Shown here one piece after another: positions 35,158-45,400 of a DNA stretch of 55,830 nucleotides (position 1 is its first letter; each line of letters opens with the position of its first letter). The notes beneath the pieces are model-generated. The model worked only from the letters and a program-made list of their open reading frames with translations. It ran no database searches and was not told the DNA's origin. The position numbers and the translations under genes were made by a program. Source of the stretch: Candidatus Azobacteroides sp. (lineage in GTDB: Bacteria > Bacteroidota > Bacteroidia > Bacteroidales > WRGA01); contig JAJQEC010000021.1 of the NCBI GenBank assembly GCA_021201815.1, positions 1 to 55,830 of the forward strand. The letters run 5' to 3'.

Positions 35158-36084
35158 CTATTTTGTTTTTTTAGCCTGTCCCGTTCCTTCATTAGCCAGC
35201 TCCTGATAAATCTGTTCCAACACTTCTTTCTTTTGTTGGGATACTTTTGGATAATGCAATTTCAGCTTCTGAAATTCCAGTCCGATAATATCAGCAATAC
35301 AAGTACGGGTAAACCATTTATCATCTGCGGGAACTACATACCATGGAGCATACGTTTTGGAAGTTTTTCCCAGCATTTCTTCATACGCTTTCATATATTC
35401 GTTCCAATACTGGCGTTCTTCCACATCCGAAGCGGAAAGCTTCCAGTTCTTATCCGGATTTTTAATCCGTTTCATAAACCGAAGACGTTGCTCTTCTTTG
35501 GATACATGCAGAAAAAATTTAATAATAAGTGTTCCGTTTTCGGCCAACGTTCTCTCAAAATTATTAATCTGCCTGTACCGTTCTTCCCAGAAAGAAGGGG
35601 TAATATCCTTTACTTCTGTTATATGGGGTAATCTCTCATTCAGGACAAATTCAGGATGCACTCTTGTAACCAGCACATTTTCATAATGAGATCGATTAAA
35701 AATACCGATCTCATCCCTGGGAGGCAAAGCAATATAATGACGCCACAGATAATCATGATCCAATTCTACATAAGTAGGAGTTTTGAAATTCGATACGGTT
35801 ACACCATTCGGATTTAATCCGCTTATCACATGCCGGACAGCTCCATCTTTACCTGCTGCATCCATTGCCTGTAATACAATAAGGATGCTGTACCTGTCAT
35901 GAGCATACAACATATCCTGCATATCTGCCAGATGCTCTACGCCTGCCTTCAGTAATTCTTTTCCTTCCTTTTTTGTAAAAGGTTTATCTTTACAATCAGT
36001 TAAGAAGTCTTTTGTCAATGAAATCTTTTTAGAGGATGCAGGCACCCTGAGCGATTGTAAATAATTCTGATAATCTGCGTTCAT
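35158..36084 (-). CDS. Polyphosphate kinase 2 (polyphosphate:nucleotide phosphotransferase)
   Basis: Uses polyphosphate to phosphorylate nucleoside mono- or diphosphates. Walker A is MDAAGKDGAVRHVISGLNP (near residue 75), the lid-region motif TPTYVELDHDYLWRHYIALPPRDEIGIFNRSHYE follows, and Walker B-type residues lie around RYRQINNFERTLAENGTLIIKFFLHVS. One PPK2 domain, about 308 aa. Start ATG 36084 (MNADYQNYLQ) is preferred to 36093 because the latter falls inside a -7 box match (TAAATTTG, 36091-36098). Transcription would then begin at or just before the start codon. It ends in TAG, in frame with the following glycosyltransferase gene. Confidence 0.92.
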   Translation of the reverse strand: MNADYQNYLQSLRVPASSKKISLTKDFLTDCKDKPFTKKEGKELLKAGVEHLADMQDMLYAHDRYSILIVLQAMDAAGKDGAVRHVISGLNPNGVTVSNFKTPTYVELDHDYLWRHYIALPPRDEIGIFNRSHYENVLVTRVHPEFVLNERLPHITEVKDITPSFWEERYRQINNFERTLAENGTLIIKFFLHVSKEEQRLRFMKRIKNPDKNWKLSASDVEERQYWNEYMKAYEEMLGKTSKTYAPWYVVPADDKWFTRTCIADIIGLEFQKLKLHYPKVSQQKKEVLEQIYQELANEGTGQAKKTK

Positions 36085-36244
36085 GTAGTTCAAATTTATA
36101 ATATGTTTCTAATCAAAACATACCGGAAAAGAATTTTGTTTTCCCTTTAACAAAAAAGAATCTTTTTACAAAGATACTTTTTGAATACCGAGAAATTACC
36201 GAATAAGAAAAATATTTTTTATTCCGGAATTAAAGTATCCTCAT

Positions 36245-37372
36245 TTATTCTGCTGCTTTTCTGTCAAATTGTATAATTGCTTTTATCACATGCTCTTTCA
36301 ATACTTCATAATCAAAATTTTCCTCCAGTTGTACCCCCAGATCAATCGGATTATTATTTATTGTCGCAGATAACAGGTATGTATTTTTCTCTGACAAGGA
36401 AGCAGGCAAAAGCATTACCTGCACAGACCATAAAGGATTATCCTCTTCATCCGGTATCCGGAAAATATATTTATAAAAGCTTTCTTCAGGATTATTATCC
36501 CCATACTTTTCAAAAGCCCGTATCTTTTTATTATTGCACATAAAAATATCAAAACAAAAACTATCTTCGACTTCTATATGGTTCAACATATTTGTTCGAT
36601 GGGCTTCATATAATTTATCTCTGTAAAATCCCGCCTTTTCATACTCTTTCCGGTGATAATAAATCTGGATTAATTTTGCATAGGTAGTATAATCATCCGA
36701 AGAAGCTTGCAAAAGTTCAAGATAGGCAGCCTCTGCCTTTTCATAATTTTGATTTAATTCAATTTCAAGCAAGCCGATATTAAATAAGACATGCACGTAA
36801 TAATCAATTTCTTCTTTTATATTTTCTTTAGCCACATACAAGGACTTCAGCATATTGGGTTTATCATTCAGCGCTTCATATACCATGGAAACCATGTAAA
36901 ATGCTCTGTCCGTCGTTGGGTTCTGGGCAGTAGCCTTACTATAAGAATCAAGAGCCCCGGCGTATTCCTCTAAATAATAATACGCATCTCCGATCGCCAT
37001 ATACACCTCCATATTTTCAAAACTCAAACTAATTGCTTTCCGGAAATCAGGAATAGCTTCTTCATATTTTTCCATATAATTTAAAAGACATCCTCTCAGA
37101 TAAAATGCTTCCGGATTATAGGGGTCTTTTTCAATGGATAAATCCAGGTATTTTTTTGAATTTTCTTCATCATCCAGCATTAAGTATGCGGCCACTATAT
37201 AATGCAGGGCATGGACAGAATATTCTTCCGCGTTCGATGAATAGTCATCAATAATTTTCTGATATTCCCCATTGAGAGATAGTCTTTTAAGGTCTTCCGC
37301 TACCGGATCTTGAGGATAGAGATTCTGGCAAAATAGTGCTGTAATAAGTATAAATAATAAATTTTTCTGCAT
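36245..37372 (-). CDS. Secreted tetratricopeptide-repeat protein
   Basis: A signal peptide (MQKNLLFILITALFCQNLYPQ) is followed by about six TPR motifs between residues 25 and 260 (for example YNPEAFYLRGCLLNYMEKYEEAIPDF and MEVYMAIGDAYYYLEEYAGALDSYSKA). Then comes a C-terminal domain of about 110 residues (NHIEVEDSFCFDIFMCNNKKIRAFEKYG...LWSVQVMLLPASLSEKNTYLLSATINN) that I do not recognise. The TPR part is for protein binding in the periplasm. Possibly part of an outer-membrane or secretion complex, but nothing in the sequence identifies the partner. 375 aa, complete. Confidence 0.82.
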   Translation of the reverse strand: MQKNLLFILITALFCQNLYPQDPVAEDLKRLSLNGEYQKIIDDYSSNAEEYSVHALHYIVAAYLMLDDEENSKKYLDLSIEKDPYNPEAFYLRGCLLNYMEKYEEAIPDFRKAISLSFENMEVYMAIGDAYYYLEEYAGALDSYSKATAQNPTTDRAFYMVSMVYEALNDKPNMLKSLYVAKENIKEEIDYYVHVLFNIGLLEIELNQNYEKAEAAYLELLQASSDDYTTYAKLIQIYYHRKEYEKAGFYRDKLYEAHRTNMLNHIEVEDSFCFDIFMCNNKKIRAFEKYGDNNPEESFYKYIFRIPDEEDNPLWSVQVMLLPASLSEKNTYLLSATINNNPIDLGVQLEENFDYEVLKEHVIKAIIQFDRKAAE

Positions 37373-37546
37373 GTTTTATCCCTCGGTGTATAATGTAAAT
37401 ATTTTATAAAAGAATAATCATTCCTATCTGAGATACTTAACAAAAAACTCTCTTCCGACACTGTTTACCAGTATCAAAAAAGAGTTTGAATTTATAAAAT
37501 AAATATGTAAGAAAAACAGTTATCTTACAAAGATTGATTAGTTAAA

Positions 37547-37783
37547 TTAACTTTCACTTTTATAATAGGAGGATGATCTTTTGTATCCATAATACATAGT
37601 ATCATCAGTCATTCCGTTAATTACAATTCCTAATTCTTTAAATCTGTTTTTATTATATAATTCATTGATGCCTTTTACACTTTCTTTTACTGTATAATTA
37701 TGACGAACCACATAGAGTGTTATATCCGCATACTTAGCCAATATCAAAGAATCACTTACTAACCCAACAGGAGGATTATCCAC
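37547..37783 (-). pseudogene. Wzc-like tyrosine kinase gene, 3' fragment
   Basis: Third piece of the split kinase gene. Begins (V/M)DNPPVGLVSDSLILAKYADITLYVVRHNYT, the end of Walker B ('YDYIIVDNPP') and the following helices. It ends in a Tyr cluster (YYGYKRSSSYYKS), the usual autophosphorylation tail. A GTG at 37783 is the only in-frame start and falls inside the motif, so this is not a gene in its own right. Removing one base near 37785-37788 restores D-Y-I-I-V-D-N-P-P across the join. Confidence 0.85.
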
Positions 37784-38984
37784 TTATAATATAATCATAT
37801 ATTCTTTCCAGTTCATTAAAAAGAGAATTCATTCTTTCTCCCATTAACAGTTCAATAGGGTTAGGTGGAACCGGACCGCCGGGAATAACAAAGTAATTAT
37901 CAAAGCCTGGTATAGAATAAGTAATTTTATTTAAATCTTGTTCATGACCGGAAAGATAAACGCTTAAACCGGAAGTATTTTTCAGTTTAAGATCATTTTG
38001 TAGCATAGGTCTTCTCAGGTCCAATCCGAGAATGACTGTTTTCTTCTTTGTTAATGCTAAACTGGCTCCCAGATTAAGAGATATAAAAGTCTTCCCTTCT
38101 CCACTGGTATTCGAAGTAACTAATAAAGTTTTAATGGAATCTTGCGCTCCCCCCAGAAACTGAAGATTTGTTCTCAATGTTCTTAATTGCTCTGCCTGCT
38201 TATTTTGTACTTCCTGATTAATAACAAGAGAATTTTTATTTTCAACCAATGAAACTTCCCCGATAATCGGAATAGAAGTATTTTTTGTAATATCATTTTT
38301 ACTTTCAATCTTATTTTGAAAAATATCTTTCAGGTAAATAATAACTATTGGAAATAATAAACCCAATAGAGTAAACATCAATAGGATATTTCTTTTCACC
38401 GGCTTAACCGGTTGAGAGAAAGCGATAGGTCTATCAATTAAGCGGCTATCAGACACAGTGGCTGCATGAGATAATGCAACTTCTTCTCTTCTGGAAAGCA
38501 GATAAATATATAATTCATTTTTAATATTCTGCTGACGAGTGATATCTAATAGTTGACGTTCTTTCCGGGGAACATCTTTTATAATTTTTTCTAAGCTTGC
38601 ATTTTCGGATAAGATACTCTTCTTATTAGCCTCCAATGCGCCTTTTAACGTTCTAATATTAGAATAAATATTATTTTTCAAATTTTGAATCTGCCCATCC
38701 AGCCCTATAATAATAGGATTATCCGGCCTCAGGGTTTGTAAAGAACGTGTTCTTTCACTTTCTAAAACAACCAATTGAGTAATTAACTGAGTTAGTATAG
38801 GATCATTAAGACCTAACGTTCCGGGAACAGCACCAAACCCTGATGAATTTTGAAGAAGATAATCCTCTACATTCTTCAAAGAAGATAATTGAAGATTTAA
38901 TTTACTTAACTCCGAATCTTTTTCCCGAATTATTTGTAAAAAAATATTAGCTTCATTACTAAGTTCTGTAATGCTATTTTTTTT
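37776..38984 (-). pseudogene. Wzc-like tyrosine kinase gene, middle fragment
   Basis: Second piece: rest of the periplasmic coiled-coil (SITELSNEANIFLQIIREKDSELSKLNLQLSSLKN), second membrane helix (NILLMFTLLGLLFPIVIIYL) and the ATP-binding part with Walker A SNTSGEGKTFISLNLG and A' VILGLDLRRPML. The frame runs out at Y-D-Y-I-I-S-G and TAA (37776-37778). It joins the upstream piece through the A run at about 38979-38990. The longer reading to 39026 only overlaps the upstream fragment in a wrong frame. The periplasmic and kinase domains are both complete apart from the joins. Confidence 0.85.
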
Positions 38985-39861
38985 TTTTGAATTGTTCCAC
39001 GGTTTCTTCCGCATCTTCCAGGTCAACTGCTAATAATGCAATTCTTTTATCTATAAAATCTAATGTATTAGAAGCAACGATATTTTTATCATTTACATTT
39101 GCAGCTTCATATTCCCTCAGAAGATTTGTCAGAATGTCGACACCCATCTGGGGAACTTTGACATATTGAGTTAAGTGTAAAACGGTACCCTGACCTTTTG
39201 GTGGTGAAATAACCACCAGATCCCGTTGAAGACTTCGCGTAGCACCCTGTAAAGAAGATAAATGAACATTTATTTTCTTATTTTTATCCCAATCAACAAG
39301 CAAAGAATCATTTATTTTTACAATAAATGAACCCGAAAAGTCATTAATAGGAGTATTGACAGGGTATTTTTTTTTATTGATTTCTACCTCATTATTACTT
39401 AGAATACTAATTTTAAACGGATTATTTTTAAAAAGATCTGCATCGGGAATAAGGATTTCCACTCTGATAGGAGAATCATCATAAAGCTCTATATTCTTTA
39501 ATCCACTTCTTATATAATATCTTGATGTTAAATTGAGTTCTTTTACTACTCTTTCCATAAGAGTATAAGAGCTTAAAATTTCAACTTCATTATCCGTTTT
39601 CTTTGAACCTGAAAAAAGATTTAATTGAGAAATAAAGTCATTATCTGTGCTTTTCCCATCTTTTATAAGAAGGCTGGATTTAACTTCATAAATCGGAGAA
39701 GAAGCTTTTATATAAATAAAAGCTAAAACAAGAAATATAAATAAAGAAGCAAGTATCCATTTCCAGTAGGATAAATATTTAAAAAATAATTGCTTTATGC
39801 TAATATTATCTTCTTCCTTAATTTCTGTCTCTGTAATAACAGGTTCATTATACATATGCAT
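38974..39861 (-). pseudogene. Wzc-like exopolysaccharide tyrosine kinase gene, 5' fragment
   Basis: First piece of a gene for a polysaccharide co-polymerase and BY-kinase, which controls chain length and export of capsule or exopolysaccharide. First membrane helix YWKWILASLFIFLVLAFIYI, then the Wzz domain (SSPIYEVKSSLLIKDG...NEVEILSSYTLMERVVKELNLTSRYY). The frame ends at EQFKKKK-stop in a run of twelve A (minus strand). One A fewer gives E-Q-F-K-K-K-N-S-I-T-E-L, the natural continuation. With both joins mended the protein would be about 770 aa. No Wza-type exporter gene is adjacent. A single membrane-bound Wzz-only protein could still be produced. Confidence 0.85.
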
Positions 39862-40176
39862 GTCTAAATATTAAGAGATGTTTGAAATCTTATTATATGA
39901 GTTCTGTATCGATTTAAGAGAAATAAAATTATTCTTACATAATAATATGTAAATAGATAAAATAACAATCGAAGATTATATGTAGAAATCTTAAATAAAT
40001 ATCTATTAGGTTGTAGAACAATCATATAATCTTTTTAAGGTAAAAAAGAAAGCGCAAAGATATTCTTTTTTAAGGAAATTTTGGGAACATTCCGAGTAAA
40101 TTGTATAAAATTTATTCAATAAAGAAGTAAAAATTAAAAATTCTTCTTTATTATGCTTTCTTTATTAAGTTTGTTA
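39862..40176. other. Gene-free AT-rich spacer
   Basis: 315 bases between the Wzc-like gene start and the ABC permease stop, both on the minus strand. It must hold the promoter of the kinase gene, but I see no exact -7 box. No repeat or RNA structure stands out. Confidence 0.5.
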
Positions 40177-41424
40177 TTATTTTATCCATTTCCATATTTC
40201 TTTATAAGTAATTTTCTTTCCATAAAGTAAAATTCCGGTCTTATAAATCTTTCCGGCTATTTTTGTTGTAAATAAAAAAGCGATAGCTAATAGTAAAAAA
40301 GATAAATATAACTCTCCGGTCGGTACTCCAAAAGGAAGACGGGCAATCATAACAACGGGAGAAGTAAAAGGTATAAAAGAAGTCCAGAAAATTAAGTCAC
40401 TTTCAGGATATTGTAAATAATAGATCGAAATATATACTGCAAAAAATAAAGGAAGAGTTACCGGTAAAACAAATTGCTGACTTTCTGCTCCACTTTCTAT
40501 CACGGAACCAATGGCTGCAAATAGAGAAGAATATAGTAAATATCCCATTAAAAAATAGAGAAAGAACCATATCAAAAATTCAGACCCATTAAAATAATGT
40601 CCGGTACCAATATTGCTTAAAAAAGAAAAATTTTCTACTAGACTCATTTCAATTAAAAAAAACGATAGAAAAAATAATAATAAAGCCGTCAATAAGATCC
40701 ATATCAAGAACTGAGTAAGTGCAACCAGAAGGGTTCCTAAAATCTTTCCTGTCATCAACTGAAAAGGCTTTACCGAAGATATCAGTATCTCCACCATCCG
40801 ATTATTTTTTTCTTCCATTACACTATGCATCACCTGTGCGCCATACATAAAAATAAAAAAATAAATTAAAAGAGCTCCTGTAATCGCAAAAATAGATAAT
40901 GCAGAATCCATATTTTCAGATTGTTCATCTATCCGGACGATAGTTAAATCTATCTCCCTATCTATTTTTTGAATTTTTTCCAGTAATTCAGGTTGATTAA
41001 TAGATAATAACATTTGTTCTCTCAAAAAGTTCTTTATCTGTTCTTCCAGAAACTCTTTGTCTTGTAACGAAAATTCCTCATAACTATATAGGTAACTTCC
41101 CTGTGGATTAATTAATAAATCATCCGAAAGAATGAGGATAGCACTTAGCTGTTCGGAATCTAAGGAATAAGATTTTTCTTCTGCTAATCTGCTTTGATAG
41201 TGAAAATGATAATTCCCGGTATTAAAAAATGCATTTTCATATTTTCCTGTTTCATCCATAATAAGAATATTCTTTATTCCTTTTTTTCCTTCCTCAGCCA
41301 ATCCGAACGGGATTAAAATTAAAGCTGAAAAAAGAAGAGGGGAAAGAACGGATAAAAGTAGAAAAGATTTTTTCCTGACACGGACAAAGTATTCCCGTTT
41401 GGTAATCAACCGGATTTTATTCAT
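40177..41424 (-). CDS. ABC-2 type exporter permease (NatB-like)
   Basis: Membrane subunit of a two-gene ABC exporter. The N-terminus MNKIRLITKREYFVRVRKKSFLLLSVLSPLLFSAL is the typical 'TKREy...RvrkKsF' start with helix 1. A periplasmic domain of about 150 residues follows, then five helices from about residue 180. QVMHSVMEEKNNRMVEILISSVKPFQLMTGKILG holds the coupling 'EEKNNRxxEiLlsSv' motif characteristic of NatB. 415 aa, complete. It overlaps the ATPase gene by 4 bases (ATGA type). Substrate unknown: Na+ in the namesake, drugs or peptides in others. Confidence 0.9.
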   Translation of the reverse strand: MNKIRLITKREYFVRVRKKSFLLLSVLSPLLFSALILIPFGLAEEGKKGIKNILIMDETGKYENAFFNTGNYHFHYQSRLAEEKSYSLDSEQLSAILILSDDLLINPQGSYLYSYEEFSLQDKEFLEEQIKNFLREQMLLSINQPELLEKIQKIDREIDLTIVRIDEQSENMDSALSIFAITGALLIYFFIFMYGAQVMHSVMEEKNNRMVEILISSVKPFQLMTGKILGTLLVALTQFLIWILLTALLLFFLSFFLIEMSLVENFSFLSNIGTGHYFNGSEFLIWFFLYFLMGYLLYSSLFAAIGSVIESGAESQQFVLPVTLPLFFAVYISIYYLQYPESDLIFWTSFIPFTSPVVMIARLPFGVPTGELYLSFLLLAIAFLFTTKIAGKIYKTGILLYGKKITYKEIWKWIK

Positions 41425-42323
41425 TTGGCTACTGTTTGTAAAAATATATCATTCATAGAAAGCATTTCCTCCTCAAAAGAAAGAATCTCAAAGCAGTCCG
41501 TAAATAGGTTTAACAGCTCATTATTGGAAAGATTATTTACATTTAATATACGCAACTCCCTTCTCTCTGTTTTTTCAGATAAAGATAATATTTTATATTT
41601 TTCTGTTTCTTTTATTGCTGTTCCTGTTCCTTTTATTTTTAAACGAAAGACATTGGATTTATATTTTTCCCTTATAGAAACAAGATCACCTTTTAATACT
41701 AATTCCGCATCGTTAATTAAAGCAATTTCATCACACAATTCTTCTACAGAAACCATGTTATGTGTAGATAGAATAATAGTAGCACCATCTTCCTTTAATT
41801 CCAGTATTTCTTTTTTCAATAAATTCTTATTTATGGGATCAAACCCACTGAAAGGTTCATCAAAAATAATCAAATCCGGCTTATGAATCACAGCAGCTAT
41901 AAACTGCACCTTTTGCTGCATTCCTTTTGAAAGATCCTCCAGTTTTTTATTTTTCCAATGCATTATTTCCAGTTTGGACAACCAACAGTCAAGTTGTTTT
42001 CCGGCTTCCCGGGAAGACAATCCTTTCAATTCTGCTAAATAGACAAGTTGTTCCCCGACCTTCATTTTTTTATATAACCCTCTTTCTTCAGGTACATATC
42101 CGATGCGATAAATATCCGTGAAAGAAATAGGACGCCCATTAATCAGTATTTCCCCACTGTCCGGTGCTATGATCTGAGTAATGATACGAAGGAGGGTAGT
42201 CTTTCCTGCACCGTTAGGTCCTAATAATCCAAGAATCCGCTCCTGCGGGAGCCGAATATTTATATCATTAAGTGCCGGTTTTGTGCCAAACCTTTTTGTT
42301 ATATGTTGTATGGATAATTCCAT
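41421..42323 (-). CDS. ABC exporter ATPase (NatA-like)
   Basis: ATP-binding subunit for the permease that follows. Walker A GPNGAGKTTLLR (35-46), Q-loop TQIIAPDSGEIL, signature LSKGMQQKVQFIAA, Walker B LIIFDEPFSGFDP, and H-loop ILSTHNM. A C-terminal extension of about 80 residues (LVSIREKYKSNVFRLKIKG...) is usual for the NatA/DrrA group. 300 aa. It lies downstream of the second RND operon but is separated from it by a perfect hairpin (42363-42407), so it is probably its own transcript. Confidence 0.93.
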   Translation of the reverse strand: MELSIQHITKRFGTKPALNDINIRLPQERILGLLGPNGAGKTTLLRIITQIIAPDSGEILINGRPISFTDIYRIGYVPEERGLYKKMKVGEQLVYLAELKGLSSREAGKQLDCWLSKLEIMHWKNKKLEDLSKGMQQKVQFIAAVIHKPDLIIFDEPFSGFDPINKNLLKKEILELKEDGATIILSTHNMVSVEELCDEIALINDAELVLKGDLVSIREKYKSNVFRLKIKGTGTAIKETEKYKILSLSEKTERRELRILNVNNLSNNELLNLFTDCFEILSFEEEMLSMNDIFLQTVAK

Positions 42324-42362
42324 TTTCCCGGAAGTTTAATTGCAAAGGAAAGAAATATAAAT

Positions 42363-42407
42363 AAAAAGAAAAAGGTAAGACATAAAAATTCTTACCTTTT
42401 TCTTTTT
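42363..42407 (-). terminator. Perfect 17-bp hairpin after the second RND operon
   Basis: AAAAAGAAAAAGGTAAG (42363-42379), 11-base loop, CTTACCTTTTTCTTTTT (42391-42407). On the minus strand it starts 20 bases past the pump gene stop and ends in a T-rich run. Confidence 0.8.
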
Positions 42408-42427
42408 AATTTAGTTTCTTAAGAAAG

Positions 42428-45400
42428 TTAGCTGTTTTCTTCCAACATTCTCTTCTGCTCTTTGCGACGTTGCTTTTTCAGCCCTCTTGCCGCAAAAGAA
42501 GTATATATAGTCGGAACGACTAATAATGTAAGCAGCGTAGATACCGTTAAACTACCAATTATAGCAATACCCATTGGCTGCCAGATTTCGGAACCTTCAC
42601 CGATTCCGAGTGCCATCGGAATCATCCCTAAAATTGTAGTACAGGTAGTCATAAGTACGGGCCTCAACCTGGATTTTCCCGCAGAAACAACCGAGTCAAT
42701 AATAGGATTTCCACGTTCCCGATTGAGATTGATATAATCGATCAATACAATACCATTCTTCACTACAATACCTACAAGCATAATACTTCCGATCATGGAG
42801 ATCATATTCAATGTACTTCCTGTAACGAAAAGTCCCAGGAATACCCCTGTAAAAGCAAATAATACGGAAACCATAATAATTACCGGCTGCGTAAAGGATT
42901 CAAATTGAGCAGCCATTACGATATATACAAGAATAATGATCAAAATAAGCAACAGAAATAAATCAGCAAATGATTCCTGCTGGTCTTCATAAGAACCACC
43001 GATCTTAGTGGTTACTTCAGCCGGGATTTCGGTTTCTCTGATTGCTGCTCTTACAGCATCGACCACCTTATCCAGCGATGCTCCGGATACGGTTCCGGAA
43101 ACGGTTACCACACGGCTACGGTTAAGGCGTTCAATTTTCGGAGGCGCAAATCGCTCTACGATCTTTCCGACTTCCCCGAGTTTTACCGCCTGTCCCATAG
43201 AGTTATAAAGGACAATCGATTCGATATCTTCCAATGACTGACGGTACTTGGTATCATAGCGTACTACAATATCATATTCCTCCCCGTCTTCACGGAATAA
43301 GGAAGCTGTCATACCATTGATCCGGTTCCTTAAATATTGGGAAACAGTAGCTGTATTCAGGCCAGCCAGCGCCAGTTTTTCCCTGTCAAATTCAATTTGA
43401 TATTCAGCCCGGTAGTCATCCCTACTGATATTGATATCTTTTAGACCTTCTACATTTCGCATCCGCTCGGATAGTTCTTTTGCCACCTTATCGGTCACTT
43501 CAAAATCATGTCCGAAAATTTCGACATCTACGGTACTTCCTCCGGACATGTCTTCACCACCACCGGCTTGTACAATATATTTATAAATTTCAGGAATACC
43601 ATCCAAATCTTTACGGATGGAATCCGAAATTTCAAAGATATCTCTTTTACGGTCCTTCAAATCTAGCATTCTCAAGCGGTAACTGCTGATCACATTTGTT
43701 CCGTTATCCTGCAAAGCAGCAAAAGTATTATCGTCCCCGGGTACTCCTACAGAAAAAGAAGTCAATTCTATTTCCGGGTATTTTTCATAAAGTATATTCT
43801 GGACTTTTACGGCTATTTCATTTGTAATTTCCGTACGGGTTCCTACCGGTAAATGGATCGTCATTGTAATCTGACTATTATCCGAAGCCGGGAAAAATTC
43901 AGTACCTACCAGTTTCAGTGCCGGCAACATAATACTCAGGAAAAATAATCCGAAGGCAGAAACCGTAACAATTGTACGGTGACGGACTGCCCAGCTAATC
44001 AACGTACCATATCTATTGTCCAATTTATTGAGTGCGCGTTCGATAGGACCATATACCATATCGAAATACTTATTCCTTGTTTTTTCTTTCCGCATCATTT
44101 TTGCGGCAAGCATCGGAGTAAGAGATAACGCACAAAGCACGGAAACTGCAATAGTAATGGTTACCATCCATCCCAACTGTTTAAACATGATACCTGCTAG
44201 TCCGGTTACCATCGTTAATGGGAAGAATACGGCGATAACCGTCAGTGTTGCCGCAATTACAGCCACCGCTACTTCATTTGTTCCATAAATAGCAGCTTCT
44301 CTCGGACGGCTTCCCTTTTCAATATGGGTAGTAATATTTTCCAGTACCACAATGGCATCATCTACCACCATACCAATAGCAATGGACAATGAGCTTAACG
44401 AGATAATATTAATCGTATTTCCTGATACCATTAAGTAAATAAAGGCTGATATCAGAGAAATAGGAATAGTCACAATCACAATAATGGTAGCACGCCATCT
44501 TCCTAAAAAGAATAATACGACAATTACTACGAACACAAACGCCAGCAATACCGTCTCGGTCAAACTATTGATACTATTTACAATATAGGTAGAAGAGTCC
44601 ATCAATACACTTAACTTCACATCACTCGGAAGACTTTCCTGTAAGGAAGGAAGTTCTTTAAGGATTTTATTAACAATATCTACCGTATTTGCTCCAGACT
44701 GTTTCTGTATGACAACTGTCGCCCCTTTCCTTATACCATCATTATTGGCGATAAAAGTTTCCTGCACTCTTTCTTCCAGGGTATCTTTTACAGTGGCGAT
44801 ATCTTTTATAAATACCGTACGTCCACCGAAGGTACCGACTACAATATCCTTAATTTCATCGCTTTCTTTAAATTCCGCCTCTACACGAATAGAATAAGTA
44901 TCACTACCGATGTCGATAGATCCTCCCGGAGTATTTTTGTTCTCCATGGCAATCACATTTCCGATTTGCTCTACCGACAGACCGTATGATTCCAGCTTCT
45001 GAGGGTCCACATTTATCTGAATTTCTTGTTTCGGAGCTCCGGAGATAGATACTGAACCTACCCCATTAATACGATTCAAAGGATTTGCAATCTTATCATC
45101 CAGTATATTATAAAGACCTGCTGTACTTTCTTCAGCGATTGCCGAAAGAATTAAGACAGGAATCATGTCAGTACTTAACTTGAAAATAATAGGTTTATCA
45201 GCCCCATCAGGCAAATAAGAACTTACCAGGTCAAGTTTATCCCTTACATCATTGGTCGCCAGGTCGAGGTCAGTTCCCCATTCAAACTCCAGCGCTACAA
45301 TAGATAAATTATCCTGCGATGTGGAAGTCAACTCTTTAAGATCACTCACCGTATTTAACCCGTCTTCCAGAATACGGGTTACATTTTCTTCAATGTCTGA

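Noticed and set aside
35157..35158. PPK2-glycosyltransferase as one interrupted fusion gene
   Set aside because: Both proteins are full length with normal ends and starts. The shared frame over a TAG with two spacer codons is likely chance, so it is listed only as a minor finding.
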